Positions 1 to 9,074 of a stretch of 64,000 nt of DNA are shown one piece after another. Every line of letters begins with the position of its first letter. The first letter of the stretch is position 1. Made by a program: the position numbers and the translations under genes. This DNA comes from Paenibacillus sp. MBLB1832 (GTDB taxonomy: Bacteria > Bacillota > Bacilli > Paenibacillales > NBRC-103111): assembly GCF_032271945.1 (NCBI RefSeq), contig NZ_CP130319.1:4173001-4237000 (forward strand), read 5' to 3'. Below the pieces are notes generated by a model. It was not told the DNA's origin and did not search any database. It saw only the letters and a list, made by a program, of their open reading frames with translations.

Positions 1-1135
1 CGTAATAAGGACGAATCCAAGTGTCAGGTCGGTCCAAACGCCAATACGTCATCTCACCAGACAAAATGTCCTGTAAATAAAGACGATTTGTCTTGACCAA
101 GTCCTCTACATATATCGAAACGTCTGGATCCAATGGACCTACATATAACCAAGGATTGTTTGAGCCATGCACTTGCAGCGGGGCACTCAGGGGTACAACT
201 TCTCCGCTAATTGAGGCTTGAACTGTGAAATCCCACGATTGCACACCACATTCACTCCGCACTAACAGATCATGAGAACCATAAGTGAGATGTACCTCTA
301 TGCAAAAGCTGCCGCTTTCTTCTTGTTCTAGCACTTGCTGACCATCCAGCCAAACGGTCATCAGGCCCGAGGCTTCGCCTTTTAATATACAGACGTCTTT
401 ACCGACGCTTGTTTTGTTCAGTTTCGTCCAAGCATAAGCTTGCTTGCCAGGCTGAACACCAAATAATCGCTCGCATACAGGTTTGGAAAGCTCATTCTCG
501 TTCCACTCACACGTCGGCAGCCAGCTCAAACCATTCTCGTGCTCGGAGGCAAACGCATTTGGCATGGAGGTTCCCTCAAATAGATCGGTATCAATAGGCT
601 GCGAAAATACCCAACCTGCTTGACCTTGTCGCTCTGCAAACGGAGCAAGCACGTTCAGAATTCGCACCTTCGCTTCATCGGAGCCGAACAAACAGCCGAA
701 CCCAGCGGCGGTATGCTTCGCTTTGATAAACAGATGATTCCAGCCCTTCACGAAGTTCACATTCAGCTTGACGGTGGCATCTGGTTTGAGCTCATCCATG
801 ACGTTGGATCGATACGTAAACATGTGGTTGAAATAGAACTGAATCGGACCGAGACAGTTCAACAATAAGTCCAGGTTACGTTCGCCATCGCTCCATACTA
901 ACGCATAGGCATAGGAAAATTGGCCTGGCTTGGCCTCTGGAAATCTTTTCGCTAGATCAAGATCAAACATCCCCTGCTCATTCTGCAAAATACCTGCTCG
1001 GTTAAAAGCTCGGAACGCGAAAGGAATAGGCGGATTGGCACCAATGTAACGATCAGCAAGCACTTTCAACGTTTGCTTATCGTCATTCCCTAAACGGGCA
1101 TGTATACTCTCTTGTTCATTAAAATACATCGTCAT
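1..1135 (-). CDS. N-terminal part of probable GH88/GH105-type glycosidase (cut by window edge)
   Basis: The reading frame is open from an ATG at 1135 to the left edge, so only about 378 N-terminal residues are present. The start overlaps the stop of the upstream gene as ATGA, showing translational coupling. The visible part looks like beta-sandwich ancillary domains rich in aromatic and Asn residues, with no signal peptide, so the protein is probably cytoplasmic. The last visible residues (WRLDRPDTWIRPYY) resemble what I remember of the lead-in to the catalytic barrel of unsaturated glucuronyl or rhamnogalacturonyl hydrolases in Paenibacillus, but the catalytic part is outside the window. Pairing with the neighbouring lyase-like protein would fit degradation of an acidic polysaccharide. 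The family call is inference from memory. Confidence 0.5.
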   Translation of the reverse strand, partial: MTMYFNEQESIHARLGNDDKQTLKVLADRYIGANPPIPFAFRAFNRAGILQNEQGMFDLDLAKRFPEAKPGQFSYAYALVWSDGERNLDLLLNCLGPIQFYFNHMFTYRSNVMDELKPDATVKLNVNFVKGWNHLFIKAKHTAAGFGCLFGSDEAKVRILNVLAPFAERQGQAGWVFSQPIDTDLFEGTSMPNAFASEHENGLSWLPTCEWNENELSKPVCERLFGVQPGKQAYAWTKLNKTSVGKDVCILKGEASGLMTVWLDGQQVLEQEESGSFCIEVHLTYGSHDLLVRSECGVQSWDFTVQASISGEVVPLSAPLQVHGSNNPWLYVGPLDPDVSIYVEDLVKTNRLYLQDILSGEMTYWRLDRPDTWIRPYY

Positions 1136-2937
1136 AACGAATTTCCTTTCGATAACAGACGGATTTTAAAAGTTCGATCATAGGGTGTTACCAAGTTGAC
1201 ATGAACATATTGGCAACCGGAAGGATGCTGATCTTCACGCACCATAGGCAGCAAATGTTCATACGCACCTGATGTGATCTCTAGGACGTCGCCATCAACG
1301 TCATACTGCATGGAACCGCTCTTGAAGAAGTATTTGCCATCTTCTCCTTTGATGATATCGTCTCCACTTAACCTGCCTTCGTTTCCAAAAATAAACGTCA
1401 ATTGCGCGAACACATCCTCACGCTCATCCGATTTCACCCGAATCGTCCATTCCGAATCAGCAGCTCCTGCTGTAATTTCCACTTGCAACGCCAGCTTTTG
1501 CAAATGGGTCATCGCTCGATGCTGATGCGGAAGCAAATACCAAGGCGAGCCTTCCTTGGACTCTGGCAGCAGATGACGAGGAATCGGGCCGTTGTACCCT
1601 TTTTCCAACACAGTCCCTAACGTATACACGCTTTCATTCGCAGTTAAATGATCGAACTTCACGATCCCTGGGGAGAAGGAAGTAGCCAATTTGATGCCCA
1701 GCAGCCTTGCCTTCCCATGGCGCAGCGAGAAGAAAGAGGGCGTAAGCGGCATGATCGTCACACTCTGTTCGAGCTCGCGAATGCGAACGACGGGCGCGCC
1801 GTAGGCGAGATGCATGCTGCTGTGTTCAATCTTCATGTTGTGGCCGACTTCGCCAATTTGCTCTAAATGTTCCTTGATCGGATGCTGTGCATTCAACACT
1901 TTCACATAACGATCCAGCAGCGGCGCACGCTCCAGTTGCGAAATATCCGCTTCTGGGTACACAAGTACGCTCATCAATGGATGATTGTTCACACCTTCAT
2001 GGAAGCCTGTGAGGAAAGAAGCCGCATAATCTGCCATCGCAGCAAATACGGGGTCCTTATCATGCGCCGCCATTAAGCGGTAGACAGGAAAGTAGTTCGC
2101 CATGGTAAACGTCTGACCAAAGTCTTGACGACCGGAGTAATCCGTAACAACTTCACCCGACGGATGGATCAAGTACATCATCATGCGCAAATTACGGCGC
2201 ACAGCTTCCATTAATTCGGGACGGTTCATCAACCGCCCTGTATGAAACAACGCAATGTCGCTGACTGCGTTATAGATGCCGTTGCTGCGTTCTGTCCACT
2301 CGCCATCCGCCGTGATGTCCAAGCCTTCGGCCAACCAATCTTCCGCACGCTCCAACAGTTCTTGCAACGGAAAAATCTCATGCAGCAGACACAATGCAGC
2401 CGTGATTACCCAGCGATGATTCGGCGTATGACATCCTCCTGTCAGCATGGCAGGGATCGTCCGCTCCAAGAAGAGCCCCAGCTTGGCAGCGACAGGCGCC
2501 GCTTCTGCCCAGTCATGTCTGTTTAGCAGTTGGTAAATCTGCGTAACACCGCCAACGACGAACGCCGTATCTGGCGGGGAATTGTAATTCGTGGAACCCA
2601 GAGAAATGGTTCCGTCCGCATGTTGTCGGTTCAACATGAAGGCTGCCGCTTTGTCCAAAGCGCCCAACAGATACGGATCATGATAGTAACGTGAATCTGG
2701 ATTCACTAATGCGCACGCCCAACCTGCGATCATACGCGGTGTGCTCATATGGTTCGCACGGGCAATCCCCGTCTCATCTTGAATACCGCCGTAATATTTG
2801 GAAAGGGGATCAAGAATTTGGTTAAGAAGCGTAGCTTCCGTTAGTTCATCATTAAGGGTTACAAGACGATGGTAAGTAGCATCCACTTGCGTCACCTTAT
2901 CCTTTTTTGATACGCTAATTTCCCCTTTATCGATCAT
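1132..2937 (-). CDS. Probable (alpha/alpha)6-toroid polysaccharide-active protein, 601 aa
   Basis: This is a cytoplasmic protein with no signal peptide. Residues about 20-330 are helix-rich with repeated aromatic motifs (for example NHRWVITAAL and ERSNGIYN), and the C-terminal half is beta-rich. That order, an alpha/alpha toroid then a beta-sandwich, is typical of heparinase II/III-like polysaccharide lyases and some glycoside hydrolases. I cannot assign a numbered family or point to catalytic residues with certainty. The ATG at 2937 has a good ribosome site (GTAGGAGG, 7 nt upstream). It overlaps the next gene by 4 bp. A terminator-like hairpin lies just upstream, so expression may depend on read-through from the sugar operon. 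Confidence 0.6.
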   Translation of the reverse strand: MIDKGEISVSKKDKVTQVDATYHRLVTLNDELTEATLLNQILDPLSKYYGGIQDETGIARANHMSTPRMIAGWACALVNPDSRYYHDPYLLGALDKAAAFMLNRQHADGTISLGSTNYNSPPDTAFVVGGVTQIYQLLNRHDWAEAAPVAAKLGLFLERTIPAMLTGGCHTPNHRWVITAALCLLHEIFPLQELLERAEDWLAEGLDITADGEWTERSNGIYNAVSDIALFHTGRLMNRPELMEAVRRNLRMMMYLIHPSGEVVTDYSGRQDFGQTFTMANYFPVYRLMAAHDKDPVFAAMADYAASFLTGFHEGVNNHPLMSVLVYPEADISQLERAPLLDRYVKVLNAQHPIKEHLEQIGEVGHNMKIEHSSMHLAYGAPVVRIRELEQSVTIMPLTPSFFSLRHGKARLLGIKLATSFSPGIVKFDHLTANESVYTLGTVLEKGYNGPIPRHLLPESKEGSPWYLLPHQHRAMTHLQKLALQVEITAGAADSEWTIRVKSDEREDVFAQLTFIFGNEGRLSGDDIIKGEDGKYFFKSGSMQYDVDGDVLEITSGAYEHLLPMVREDQHPSGCQYVHVNLVTPYDRTFKIRLLSKGNSL

Positions 2938-2972
2938 GTTGATGTCCTCCTACAATGTTGTTCTCAAAGTAT

Positions 2973-3023
2973 AAAAAAAGGTCAGCATCCCTTGCTTCAA
3001 AAGAAGAGAATGAACTGACCTTT
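2973..3023 (-). terminator. Rho-independent terminator or attenuator
   Basis: On the minus strand GGTCAG (3020-3015) pairs with CTGACC (2985-2980) and is followed by a run of seven T. It ends transcription of the upstream dehydrogenase gene. Because the next gene starts only about 36 bp later with no room for an obvious promoter, it may act as a partial terminator inside one operon. Confidence 0.75.
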
Positions 3024-3039
3024 CTATCGTACGGCTAAG

Positions 3040-4059
3040 TTATTCCGAAAGGTTCGTCAGCTTCGCAGAAGCACTTGAAATAGCGGAAAGCGTTGACGCT
3101 TCCATCAATCGAGTCAAATCAAGCGCAAGCTGAATGTTCTCTGTCGCTGTCGTTCCATGTTGGATATGGGAAGCCCATTGTTCGAAAGGTGACGGCTGCT
3201 TGGGCAAATCAGTAACGACCTGCCATCCTGTTGCTGCTTCCCCTTCCATGCGGGAACTACGAATGCGCAGTTTATCATCATTTCGGGAATACATGAGACT
3301 ACCTTCTGTCCCTTGAATCTCAATGTCAAATTGCGAGTAGCTATTCACGAAGCCAGCTTCAACAATCCCTAGCGCACCGCTAGGATAACGCAAGGTGACG
3401 ACAGCGCTATCTTCCACTTCACGTTCCGTGATATAGCCGAAGCTTGCGCTCACGCTTTCTGGCATGCCCAGAAATAAGCGTGTTAAGTACATCGGATGGC
3501 ATCCGAGATCCATGAGGGCGCCGCCGCCTGTTTCTTCCAAGCGAAAGAAATGAGCCGGCAGGGCACCATCTGGGTTCTTATCTGTGCGCAAAGCGCCATT
3601 GTGGGCAAGTCGAATCCGAACGGTCGTTAGCGTTCCCAACTTGCCCTCTTGGATGAACCGAAGCGCAGCTTGGGTAAAGCCCAAATACATGCGCGGTAAC
3701 GAGACTGTTAGTTTAACGCCTGCTTCCTCAACGACAGCGAGGATTTCACGGCAGCTTTTGGTCGTCGTTGCCACCACTTTTTCAGTGAAAATATGCTTAC
3801 CCGCTTTAGCAGCCGCGATCATGACATCATGATGGCGATTCGTCGGTGTCGTCACGATAACAGCGTCAATATCCGAACGTTGCAACAGATCGTCCAAGCT
3901 TGCATGGAATGGCACCGCATATTCCTCAGCCTTTTGACGCCCGCGCTCCTCGTTCTCGTCCCAAAGCGCAACAATCTCGGTATCTGGATGCTCGAGCGCT
4001 AACTTTGCGTAATCTTTGGCATGCACATGCCAGAAGCTTAACAACGCTACTCTAATCAT
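3040..4059 (-). CDS. Gfo/Idh/MocA-family NAD(P)-dependent sugar dehydrogenase, 339 aa
   Basis: The N-terminus forms a Rossmann strand-turn-helix (MIRVALLSFWHVHAKDY) but lacks the usual GxGxxG, having SFWHVH instead, a variation seen in some members of this family. The TEKVVATT segment near residue 94 occupies the place of the conserved EKP lysine motif. The C-terminal half is the family's alpha/beta substrate domain. Members oxidise or reduce sugar or cyclitol hydroxyls using NAD(H) or NADP(H); the substrate here is not readable. It lies 27 bp downstream of a second family member and probably belongs to the same operon as the LplB/LplC-type transporter. Confidence 0.85.
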   Translation of the reverse strand: MIRVALLSFWHVHAKDYAKLALEHPDTEIVALWDENEERGRQKAEEYAVPFHASLDDLLQRSDIDAVIVTTPTNRHHDVMIAAAKAGKHIFTEKVVATTTKSCREILAVVEEAGVKLTVSLPRMYLGFTQAALRFIQEGKLGTLTTVRIRLAHNGALRTDKNPDGALPAHFFRLEETGGGALMDLGCHPMYLTRLFLGMPESVSASFGYITEREVEDSAVVTLRYPSGALGIVEAGFVNSYSQFDIEIQGTEGSLMYSRNDDKLRIRSSRMEGEAATGWQVVTDLPKQPSPFEQWASHIQHGTTATENIQLALDLTRLMEASTLSAISSASAKLTNLSE

Positions 4060-4086
4060 AGTTCGAGTGCCTCTTTCCTTTATGAA

Positions 4087-5166
4087 TTAGTCAAAATAGA
4101 CAGCTTTCCCCGTACGATTCGATTCATAGATCGCTTCGAGAATCTCCGACACCACTAAGGATTGCTCTGGCGTTACAATCGGCTCTCTGTCATGGATGAC
4201 CGATTCGATCCACATGCGAATTTCTTTATCTTGCATCGATTCCTTCTTACCTTCGTAGAAGTCAGCGCCTTTCGCTTCGAATTGCAGCTGGTTCACATAC
4301 AGACGGCTATGTTTCTCACCGTTAATGCGCAAACCATCCACCATATCGGCTCCGCCTTCGGTACCGCATAGCGTTGTTTTCGCTTCTTTCGTATCCAGCG
4401 TATTGAGCGCCCAGCTTGCTTCTACCATGATGGTTGCCCCGTTTTTCATGACGATCATGGCAAACGCGGAATCTTCAACCTTGAATTTGGCTGGATCCCA
4501 AGGTCCCCAAGAATTAGCCGCATTTTCTTTACGTGAAAGCTTATGGTAAGCAGTGCCCAGCACTACCTTAGGTTCGTAGTTATTCATTAACCAAAGCGTT
4601 AAATCAAGGGCATGCGTACCGATATCGATCAGCGGCCCGCCCCCTTGCTTTTCTTCATCCAGGAATACGCCCCAAGTCGGCACACCACGACGACGAATCG
4701 CATGTGCTTTCGCAAAATAAATTTCACCCAAATCACCATCTTCAACGACACGTTTCAGATGTTGGCTGTCAGCGCGGAATCGATTGTTATAGCCAATCGT
4801 CAGCTTTTTACCTGTGCGCTTCGCTACTTCCACCATGCGGCGAGCATCTGCTGCCGTTTTGGCCATTGGCTTTTCACACATAACATGCTTGCCCGCTTCC
4901 AAAGCGGCAATCGAGATCTCGGCGTGCGAATCATTCGGTGTACAAATATGAACGACATCAATTGCAGGATCGGCAAGCAATTCACGGTAATTCTCATATA
5001 CCTTGGCTCCAGGCGAGCCGAATTTTTCAGCCGCTTTATGCGCGCTTTCAGAGAAAACATCAAAAAATCCGATAATTTCAACTTGTTCAATTTTGCTCAA
5101 ACTAGGCAAATGCTTCCCCGTTGCAATACCGCCACATCCAATAATAGCTACTTTTACTTTGTTCAT
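4087..5166 (-). CDS. Gfo/Idh/MocA-family oxidoreductase, 359 aa
   Basis: A classical member: an N-terminal Rossmann fold with GCGGIATGKH, the NDSHAEI segment, then CEKPMAKT carrying the conserved catalytic-region lysine. The C-terminal domain includes GGGPLIDIGTHALDLTLW, where the ID.G.H motif is typical of the family. Predicted to be a cytoplasmic NAD(P)-dependent dehydrogenase acting on a sugar or sugar acid brought in by the adjacent ABC transporter. It starts at ATG 5166 behind GGGAGGGACC. The gap to the binding-protein gene is 118 bp without an evident terminator, so co-transcription is likely. Confidence 0.88.
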   Translation of the reverse strand: MNKVKVAIIGCGGIATGKHLPSLSKIEQVEIIGFFDVFSESAHKAAEKFGSPGAKVYENYRELLADPAIDVVHICTPNDSHAEISIAALEAGKHVMCEKPMAKTAADARRMVEVAKRTGKKLTIGYNNRFRADSQHLKRVVEDGDLGEIYFAKAHAIRRRGVPTWGVFLDEEKQGGGPLIDIGTHALDLTLWLMNNYEPKVVLGTAYHKLSRKENAANSWGPWDPAKFKVEDSAFAMIVMKNGATIMVEASWALNTLDTKEAKTTLCGTEGGADMVDGLRINGEKHSRLYVNQLQFEAKGADFYEGKKESMQDKEIRMWIESVIHDREPIVTPEQSLVVSEILEAIYESNRTGKAVYFD

Positions 5167-5284
5167 CGTAGGTCCCTCCCAGGATTTAAAACATATCTCT
5201 ACTAATTAAAGAAGATGCTGGACACCGACGAGCTGCAAGCATATGCAGGCAACCTTCATCGATATCCAGCTACTCAAAGTACGA

Positions 5285-6955
5285 TTACTTTACAAATTCC
5301 ATTTGTTGTTTTACGATTTCCTTCGCATCTTTAGCTAGGAAAGCTTTATCTTTATTTTCTGCATACCATTTGTTCATGTAATCTTCAAGCTGTTTGCCGT
5401 TTGCTTTATCCCAAGCCGCTTTTGCGTCGGTAATTGCTTGCTCTGGCGTGTATTTAGCGCCGTTAAGGATGGCTTTAACGAAGAGATCGTTCTTCTCTTT
5501 AAGAATTGTTGTATTAATGACTTGAAGATCAGCAGGATACACTGGCATATGATCCCCTAGCGTAATTCCTGGATACTCTCTTGCTGGATCGAAGTAAAGC
5601 TGTTGGACAACTTTATACATGTCCATGTTAATCTTATCATCAGGCTTCACATCAGGATTATTAATCCCAGCCAAGGTATAGTTACATTTGTCTACGCCTG
5701 ATGAGAAGAACATTGCATAGTCTAGTGCGTAAGAAACCTCATTTTTCGACTTATCTGCATTTATGACTTGCGGGCAACCGTTTGCTGCTTTCTTCCAGTG
5801 AGTTCCTTCGTCTCCGAAGATCATTTTCCGAGCATTTTCCGGCTTCATCATAAAGTCAAGATAGCGGCCAACTGCTTCTGGATCCTTCGCTTTGGCGTTC
5901 ACAACAGTTGTCATTTGAATCGGATTATCAATGGCACCAGTGAATGTTCCCATCGGTGATTTTGGATAGCCTAATGGAGCAATTTCCGCTCCAGGTACAT
6001 TTTTCTTCAATGTAGGTAAGTCTAGACCACCGATACTGCCAGAAAATTGGACATAAATTCCGATTTTACCATTAAGAAAGTCCTGTTTCGCCTTATTGCC
6101 GTCTTTATCATTGATATAGTCTTTATCGATGATGCCACCATCATAAAGTTTCTTCTTAAACGTGAGTGACGCCAGTTCTTTGTCCCACGCACGGACAACT
6201 TTGCCGTCCTTGATATCCCAAGCCAACAATGTTAATGAAGAACTTTCGCCAAATATCTCATTAATGGCTTGCTCCGAATATGTACTCATATTCATGCCGT
6301 ACGTATCTTTCTTGCCATTGCCATCCGGATCTTGTTCTACAAACGCTTTCGCCACATTATATAATTCGTCCGTTGTTGTCGGCATAGTTAGATTCAGCTT
6401 TTTCAACCAATCAGTACGAATGTAAAGAACATGCGCAGGGGTCGCTTCTTTTACCTTACCAATCTCGTAAAGCTTCCCATCTGGTTTTGTTCCCACTTTT
6501 TTCAATTGCGGATATTGGGTCAATAATTTCTGGTATTCAGGCATATATTTCAAGATGTTGTCAATCGGCATTAACTGTTTTTGGTCGTACAAGCTGCCTC
6601 TAAACGGAGTATTATACTCATTGATAATATCCGGAGCTGAACCGGAAGCAAACAGTACGTTCAATTTTTTCGTAGAATCGCTTCGAAGAATTGGGACGAA
6701 CTTCACATTCTCTGGCCCATTTTGGTTAATGAACTTGGTCCAGCGATTTTCTTCATAAGTTCCTTCCGATGAAGGGACGCCTCCCCGATCATAGATAGAA
6801 ACCGTAACATCCCCGCGTTTAGCTGGCGTTTCCGCGGCAGGCTTAGTTGAAGATGATGCTGCTTCTTCTGTTTTGTTGTTGCTGCAACCAACTAATGTTA
6901 CACCTAATGCGACAATTCCTACTGACATTCCAAGCACGAGCTTCTTGTTTTTCAT
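5285..6955 (-). CDS. Extracellular sugar-binding lipoprotein of ABC transporter (LipO/LplA type), 556 aa
   Basis: A type II signal peptide is clear: MKNKKLVLGMSVGIVALG followed by the lipobox LVGC, so the mature protein would be anchored by a lipidated cysteine at the outer face of the membrane. The length near 550 residues, with a long C-terminal part, matches the large oligosaccharide-binding proteins that work with LplB/LplC permeases. The ATG at 6955 is preferred over the ATG two codons upstream because GGGGG lies about 8-9 nt before it. It is the third gene of a permease-permease-binding-protein operon. No ATPase gene is present, as usual in Bacillales, where a shared MsmX-type ATPase serves many such systems (family knowledge). 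Confidence 0.92.
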   Translation of the reverse strand: MKNKKLVLGMSVGIVALGVTLVGCSNNKTEEAASSSTKPAAETPAKRGDVTVSIYDRGGVPSSEGTYEENRWTKFINQNGPENVKFVPILRSDSTKKLNVLFASGSAPDIINEYNTPFRGSLYDQKQLMPIDNILKYMPEYQKLLTQYPQLKKVGTKPDGKLYEIGKVKEATPAHVLYIRTDWLKKLNLTMPTTTDELYNVAKAFVEQDPDGNGKKDTYGMNMSTYSEQAINEIFGESSSLTLLAWDIKDGKVVRAWDKELASLTFKKKLYDGGIIDKDYINDKDGNKAKQDFLNGKIGIYVQFSGSIGGLDLPTLKKNVPGAEIAPLGYPKSPMGTFTGAIDNPIQMTTVVNAKAKDPEAVGRYLDFMMKPENARKMIFGDEGTHWKKAANGCPQVINADKSKNEVSYALDYAMFFSSGVDKCNYTLAGINNPDVKPDDKINMDMYKVVQQLYFDPAREYPGITLGDHMPVYPADLQVINTTILKEKNDLFVKAILNGAKYTPEQAITDAKAAWDKANGKQLEDYMNKWYAENKDKAFLAKDAKEIVKQQMEFVK

Positions 6956-7016
6956 GTGCATTTGCCCCCTACATGATTTATGAATGAAGTTTGGCTAAAC
7001 GGAAAACCCTTAGTTA

Positions 7017-7889
7017 TTAACCTTTGACAGAGCCTAGCATGACGCCCTTGACGAAATACTTTTGCAAGAAAGGATAGACCACTAACATAGGCACAACCAT
7101 GATGACGACACCGACGGCTTTCACCATCTCCGTTGCAACCGTTGCTTGTTCCTCCAAATTGAGCGAAGGGGAGTTCAATAAATCATTTTTCGACAGCATC
7201 CCTTGGACAACAACGGTTAAATTCATCATTTCGCTCTTGTTGATATACATGAGCACGCTCATGAAGGAATTCCAGAAGCCAATCCCATAGAAAAGCGCTA
7301 ATGTCGCCAACATTGGAAGCGAGAGCGGCAAGATGATACGAATAAGTAGTGAAGTATCGCTACACCCATCAATTCGCGCAGCCTCCTGCACCTCATAAGG
7401 AATATTCTCGAAATAACTTTTCATCAGCAGCATGTTGTACGTACTGATGAATCCAGAAAGCCATAGCGCCCAGTAGGAATCGATAAGATGCATGTTTTTG
7501 ATCACGAGATACGTAGGAATTAATCCGCCTGAGAACAGCATCGTGAACACCATCCCCATCACCAAATAGCGGCGGCCCATCAAATAGGAGCGAGACAACG
7601 GATATGCGGCTAATATGGTACCCAATAAACTTAATCCCACACCAACCAATGTGATCAGAATGCTATTTTTAAAAGCACTAAGGGCTGGGCTGGCGATGAA
7701 AAATATTTTGTATGCTGTAAACTGTAAGCCTACGGGCCAGAAGAAAACATGACCCGAGTCCACGGCAGACCGCTCACTGAACGATAACGCGATGATATGA
7801 ATGAAAGGTAGCACACACGTTAGTGCGATAATGGCAAGGATAAGATAATTGATTGCATAAAATATTTTTTCTCCGTTTGTCGCTTTCAT
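7017..7889 (-). CDS. Carbohydrate ABC transporter permease, LplC/YtcP type, 290 aa
   Basis: An integral membrane protein with about six hydrophobic helices. The cytoplasmic EAA loop that docks the ATPase is visible as QEAARIDGCSDTSLLIRIILP, near residues 170-190. The C-terminus VKGVMLGSVKG is typical of the LplC/YtcP branch. It forms a heteromeric channel with the permease encoded 45 bp upstream. The ATG at 7889 has a strong GAGAGGAGG ribosome site. Confidence 0.92.
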   Translation of the reverse strand: MKATNGEKIFYAINYLILAIIALTCVLPFIHIIALSFSERSAVDSGHVFFWPVGLQFTAYKIFFIASPALSAFKNSILITLVGVGLSLLGTILAAYPLSRSYLMGRRYLVMGMVFTMLFSGGLIPTYLVIKNMHLIDSYWALWLSGFISTYNMLLMKSYFENIPYEVQEAARIDGCSDTSLLIRIILPLSLPMLATLALFYGIGFWNSFMSVLMYINKSEMMNLTVVVQGMLSKNDLLNSPSLNLEEQATVATEMVKAVGVVIMVVPMLVVYPFLQKYFVKGVMLGSVKG

Positions 7890-7934
7890 GCAAAGCCTCC
7901 TCTCATAGCTGTCGACCGTGATGCAGATCCGAAA

Positions 7935-8900
7935 CTAGAATAGCGCCTGATCAAATTTCTTAGCGATTCGGTTAGCAAGAAGTACAAGGCTGCAGCTGAT
8001 GACCGATTCGAAAAATCCCATCGCCGTGGATAAACTAAACTGTGAACTTCCTAGGCCGATTTTATAGATATACGTACTGATGACTTCCGATACGTCCGAT
8101 ACTCCAGCGTTCTGTAAGTTATAGACCTGATCGAAGCCGACCTCCATGATCTTGCCCATGGCCAGAATCAGCAATAATATGATCGTGTGGCGAATGCCTG
8201 GCAGCGTTACGTGCCACATTTGACGCAATTTCGTTGCTCCATCCATCGCGGCCGATTCATACAAGGATGGATCAATCGTAGTCAGTGCGGCTAAGTAGAT
8301 AATCGTGCTGAATCCCATTTCCTTCCAAATGCCTGATCCAACGAAAATCGCTAGCCAAGAATGGGACTCATAGAGGAAGTTAATCGGTTCGATATGAAAC
8401 AAGGCAAGCACCTTATTGATGGAACCATAATCCGTTGCAAAGAGTGACAACACAAGCCCGGAAACGATGACCCACGAGAAAAAATGCGGGAGATACAAGA
8501 TCGTTTGCACCCATCTTTTAAACCAGGATTTCCTGACTTCATTAAGCAAGATAGCAAGTAGGATTGGCATCGGGAATCCGAATATTAAGTTCAGAAAGCT
8601 TAACCAGAAGGTGTTCCAAATAATTTGCAGTGTATTCGAGCTAGAGAATAATAGTTTGAAGTTTTTCAATCCAACCCAAGGGCTATGTAGAATGCCATCG
8701 CCAAAGTTGTAGTTTTTGAAAGCGATAACAAGTCCGCCCATAGGCCAGTATTTGAACAAAATATAGTAGGCAATGACAGGCAGCAGCATGATGAATAAAG
8801 GAATATTCTGCTTCAATCGTCTTCGTCGTCTAAGTTGCCATGCAGATTGTTCGCTTCTCTCGTAGAGTTGATTAGGAGTTTCTACTACTGTACCTTTCAT
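7935..8900 (-). CDS. Carbohydrate ABC transporter permease, LplB type, 321 aa
   Basis: First gene of the transporter operon. After an Arg-rich cytoplasmic N-terminus (RRRRRLKQ) come about six transmembrane helices. The EAA loop reads YESAAMDGATKLRQMWHVTL. The ATG at 8900 is chosen over a GTG at 8933 because GAGGAGTGAGG lies just upstream, whereas the GTG lacks a ribosome site. The upstream region carries a TAAAGCGCTTAA operator nearly identical to those of the iol operon and a perfect 9-bp inverted repeat, which suggests control by the adjacent LacI protein. Confidence 0.92.
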   Translation of the reverse strand: MKGTVVETPNQLYERSEQSAWQLRRRRRLKQNIPLFIMLLPVIAYYILFKYWPMGGLVIAFKNYNFGDGILHSPWVGLKNFKLLFSSSNTLQIIWNTFWLSFLNLIFGFPMPILLAILLNEVRKSWFKRWVQTILYLPHFFSWVIVSGLVLSLFATDYGSINKVLALFHIEPINFLYESHSWLAIFVGSGIWKEMGFSTIIYLAALTTIDPSLYESAAMDGATKLRQMWHVTLPGIRHTIILLLILAMGKIMEVGFDQVYNLQNAGVSDVSEVISTYIYKIGLGSSQFSLSTAMGFFESVISCSLVLLANRIAKKFDQALF

Positions 8901-8968
8901 GACTGCCTCACTCCTCGTTTCAATTTCATACACCTATCATAAAATTTTCCCAGTTCGATTCCCTTAAA

Positions 8969-8992
8969 AAATTATAGAAAAAACTATAATTT
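8969..8992. repeat. Perfect 9-bp inverted repeat before permease operon
   Basis: AAATTATAG (8969-8977) and CTATAATTT (8984-8992) are separated by six A. The arm contains TATAAT, so it may be both a -10 element reading towards the permeases and a protein or RNA folding site. It lies about 70-90 bp upstream of the permease start. Confidence 0.6.
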
Positions 8993-9004
8993 CATTGGGA
9001 GTAG

Positions 9005-9016
9005 TAAAGCGCTTAA
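9005..9016. promoter_or_regulatory. LacI-type operator TAAAGCGCTTAA
   Basis: The site matches the perfect TTAAGCGCTTAA palindromes in front of iolD at 11 of 12 positions and shares the same TC on its right. The central CpG is the usual intercalation point of the hinge-helix leucine of LacI-family proteins. Its place upstream of the permease operon suggests that transporter and inositol genes share a regulator. Confidence 0.7.
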
Positions 9017-9026
9017 TCTTACTTCT

Positions 9027-9067
9027 AAAAAAACAAGCTGAGCCCCATGTTGGAGCATCAGCTTGGC
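9027..9067 (-). terminator. Terminator of the LacI-family regulator gene
   Basis: On the minus strand CAAGCTGA pairs with TCAGCTTG around a loop of about 16 nt and is followed by seven T. It begins 8 bp after the stop of the regulator gene and closes the iol operon. Confidence 0.88.
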
Positions 9068-9074
9068 TACATAC

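Noticed and set aside
3040-5166. Reading the two tandem dehydrogenases as IolG/IolX-type inositol dehydrogenases
   Set aside because: Both are Gfo/Idh/MocA members, but nothing in the sequence fixes an inositol substrate, so only the family was given.
4612-5205. 197-residue open frame on the + strand
   Set aside because: Lies fully opposite a clear Gfo/Idh/MocA gene with conserved motifs; shadow frame.
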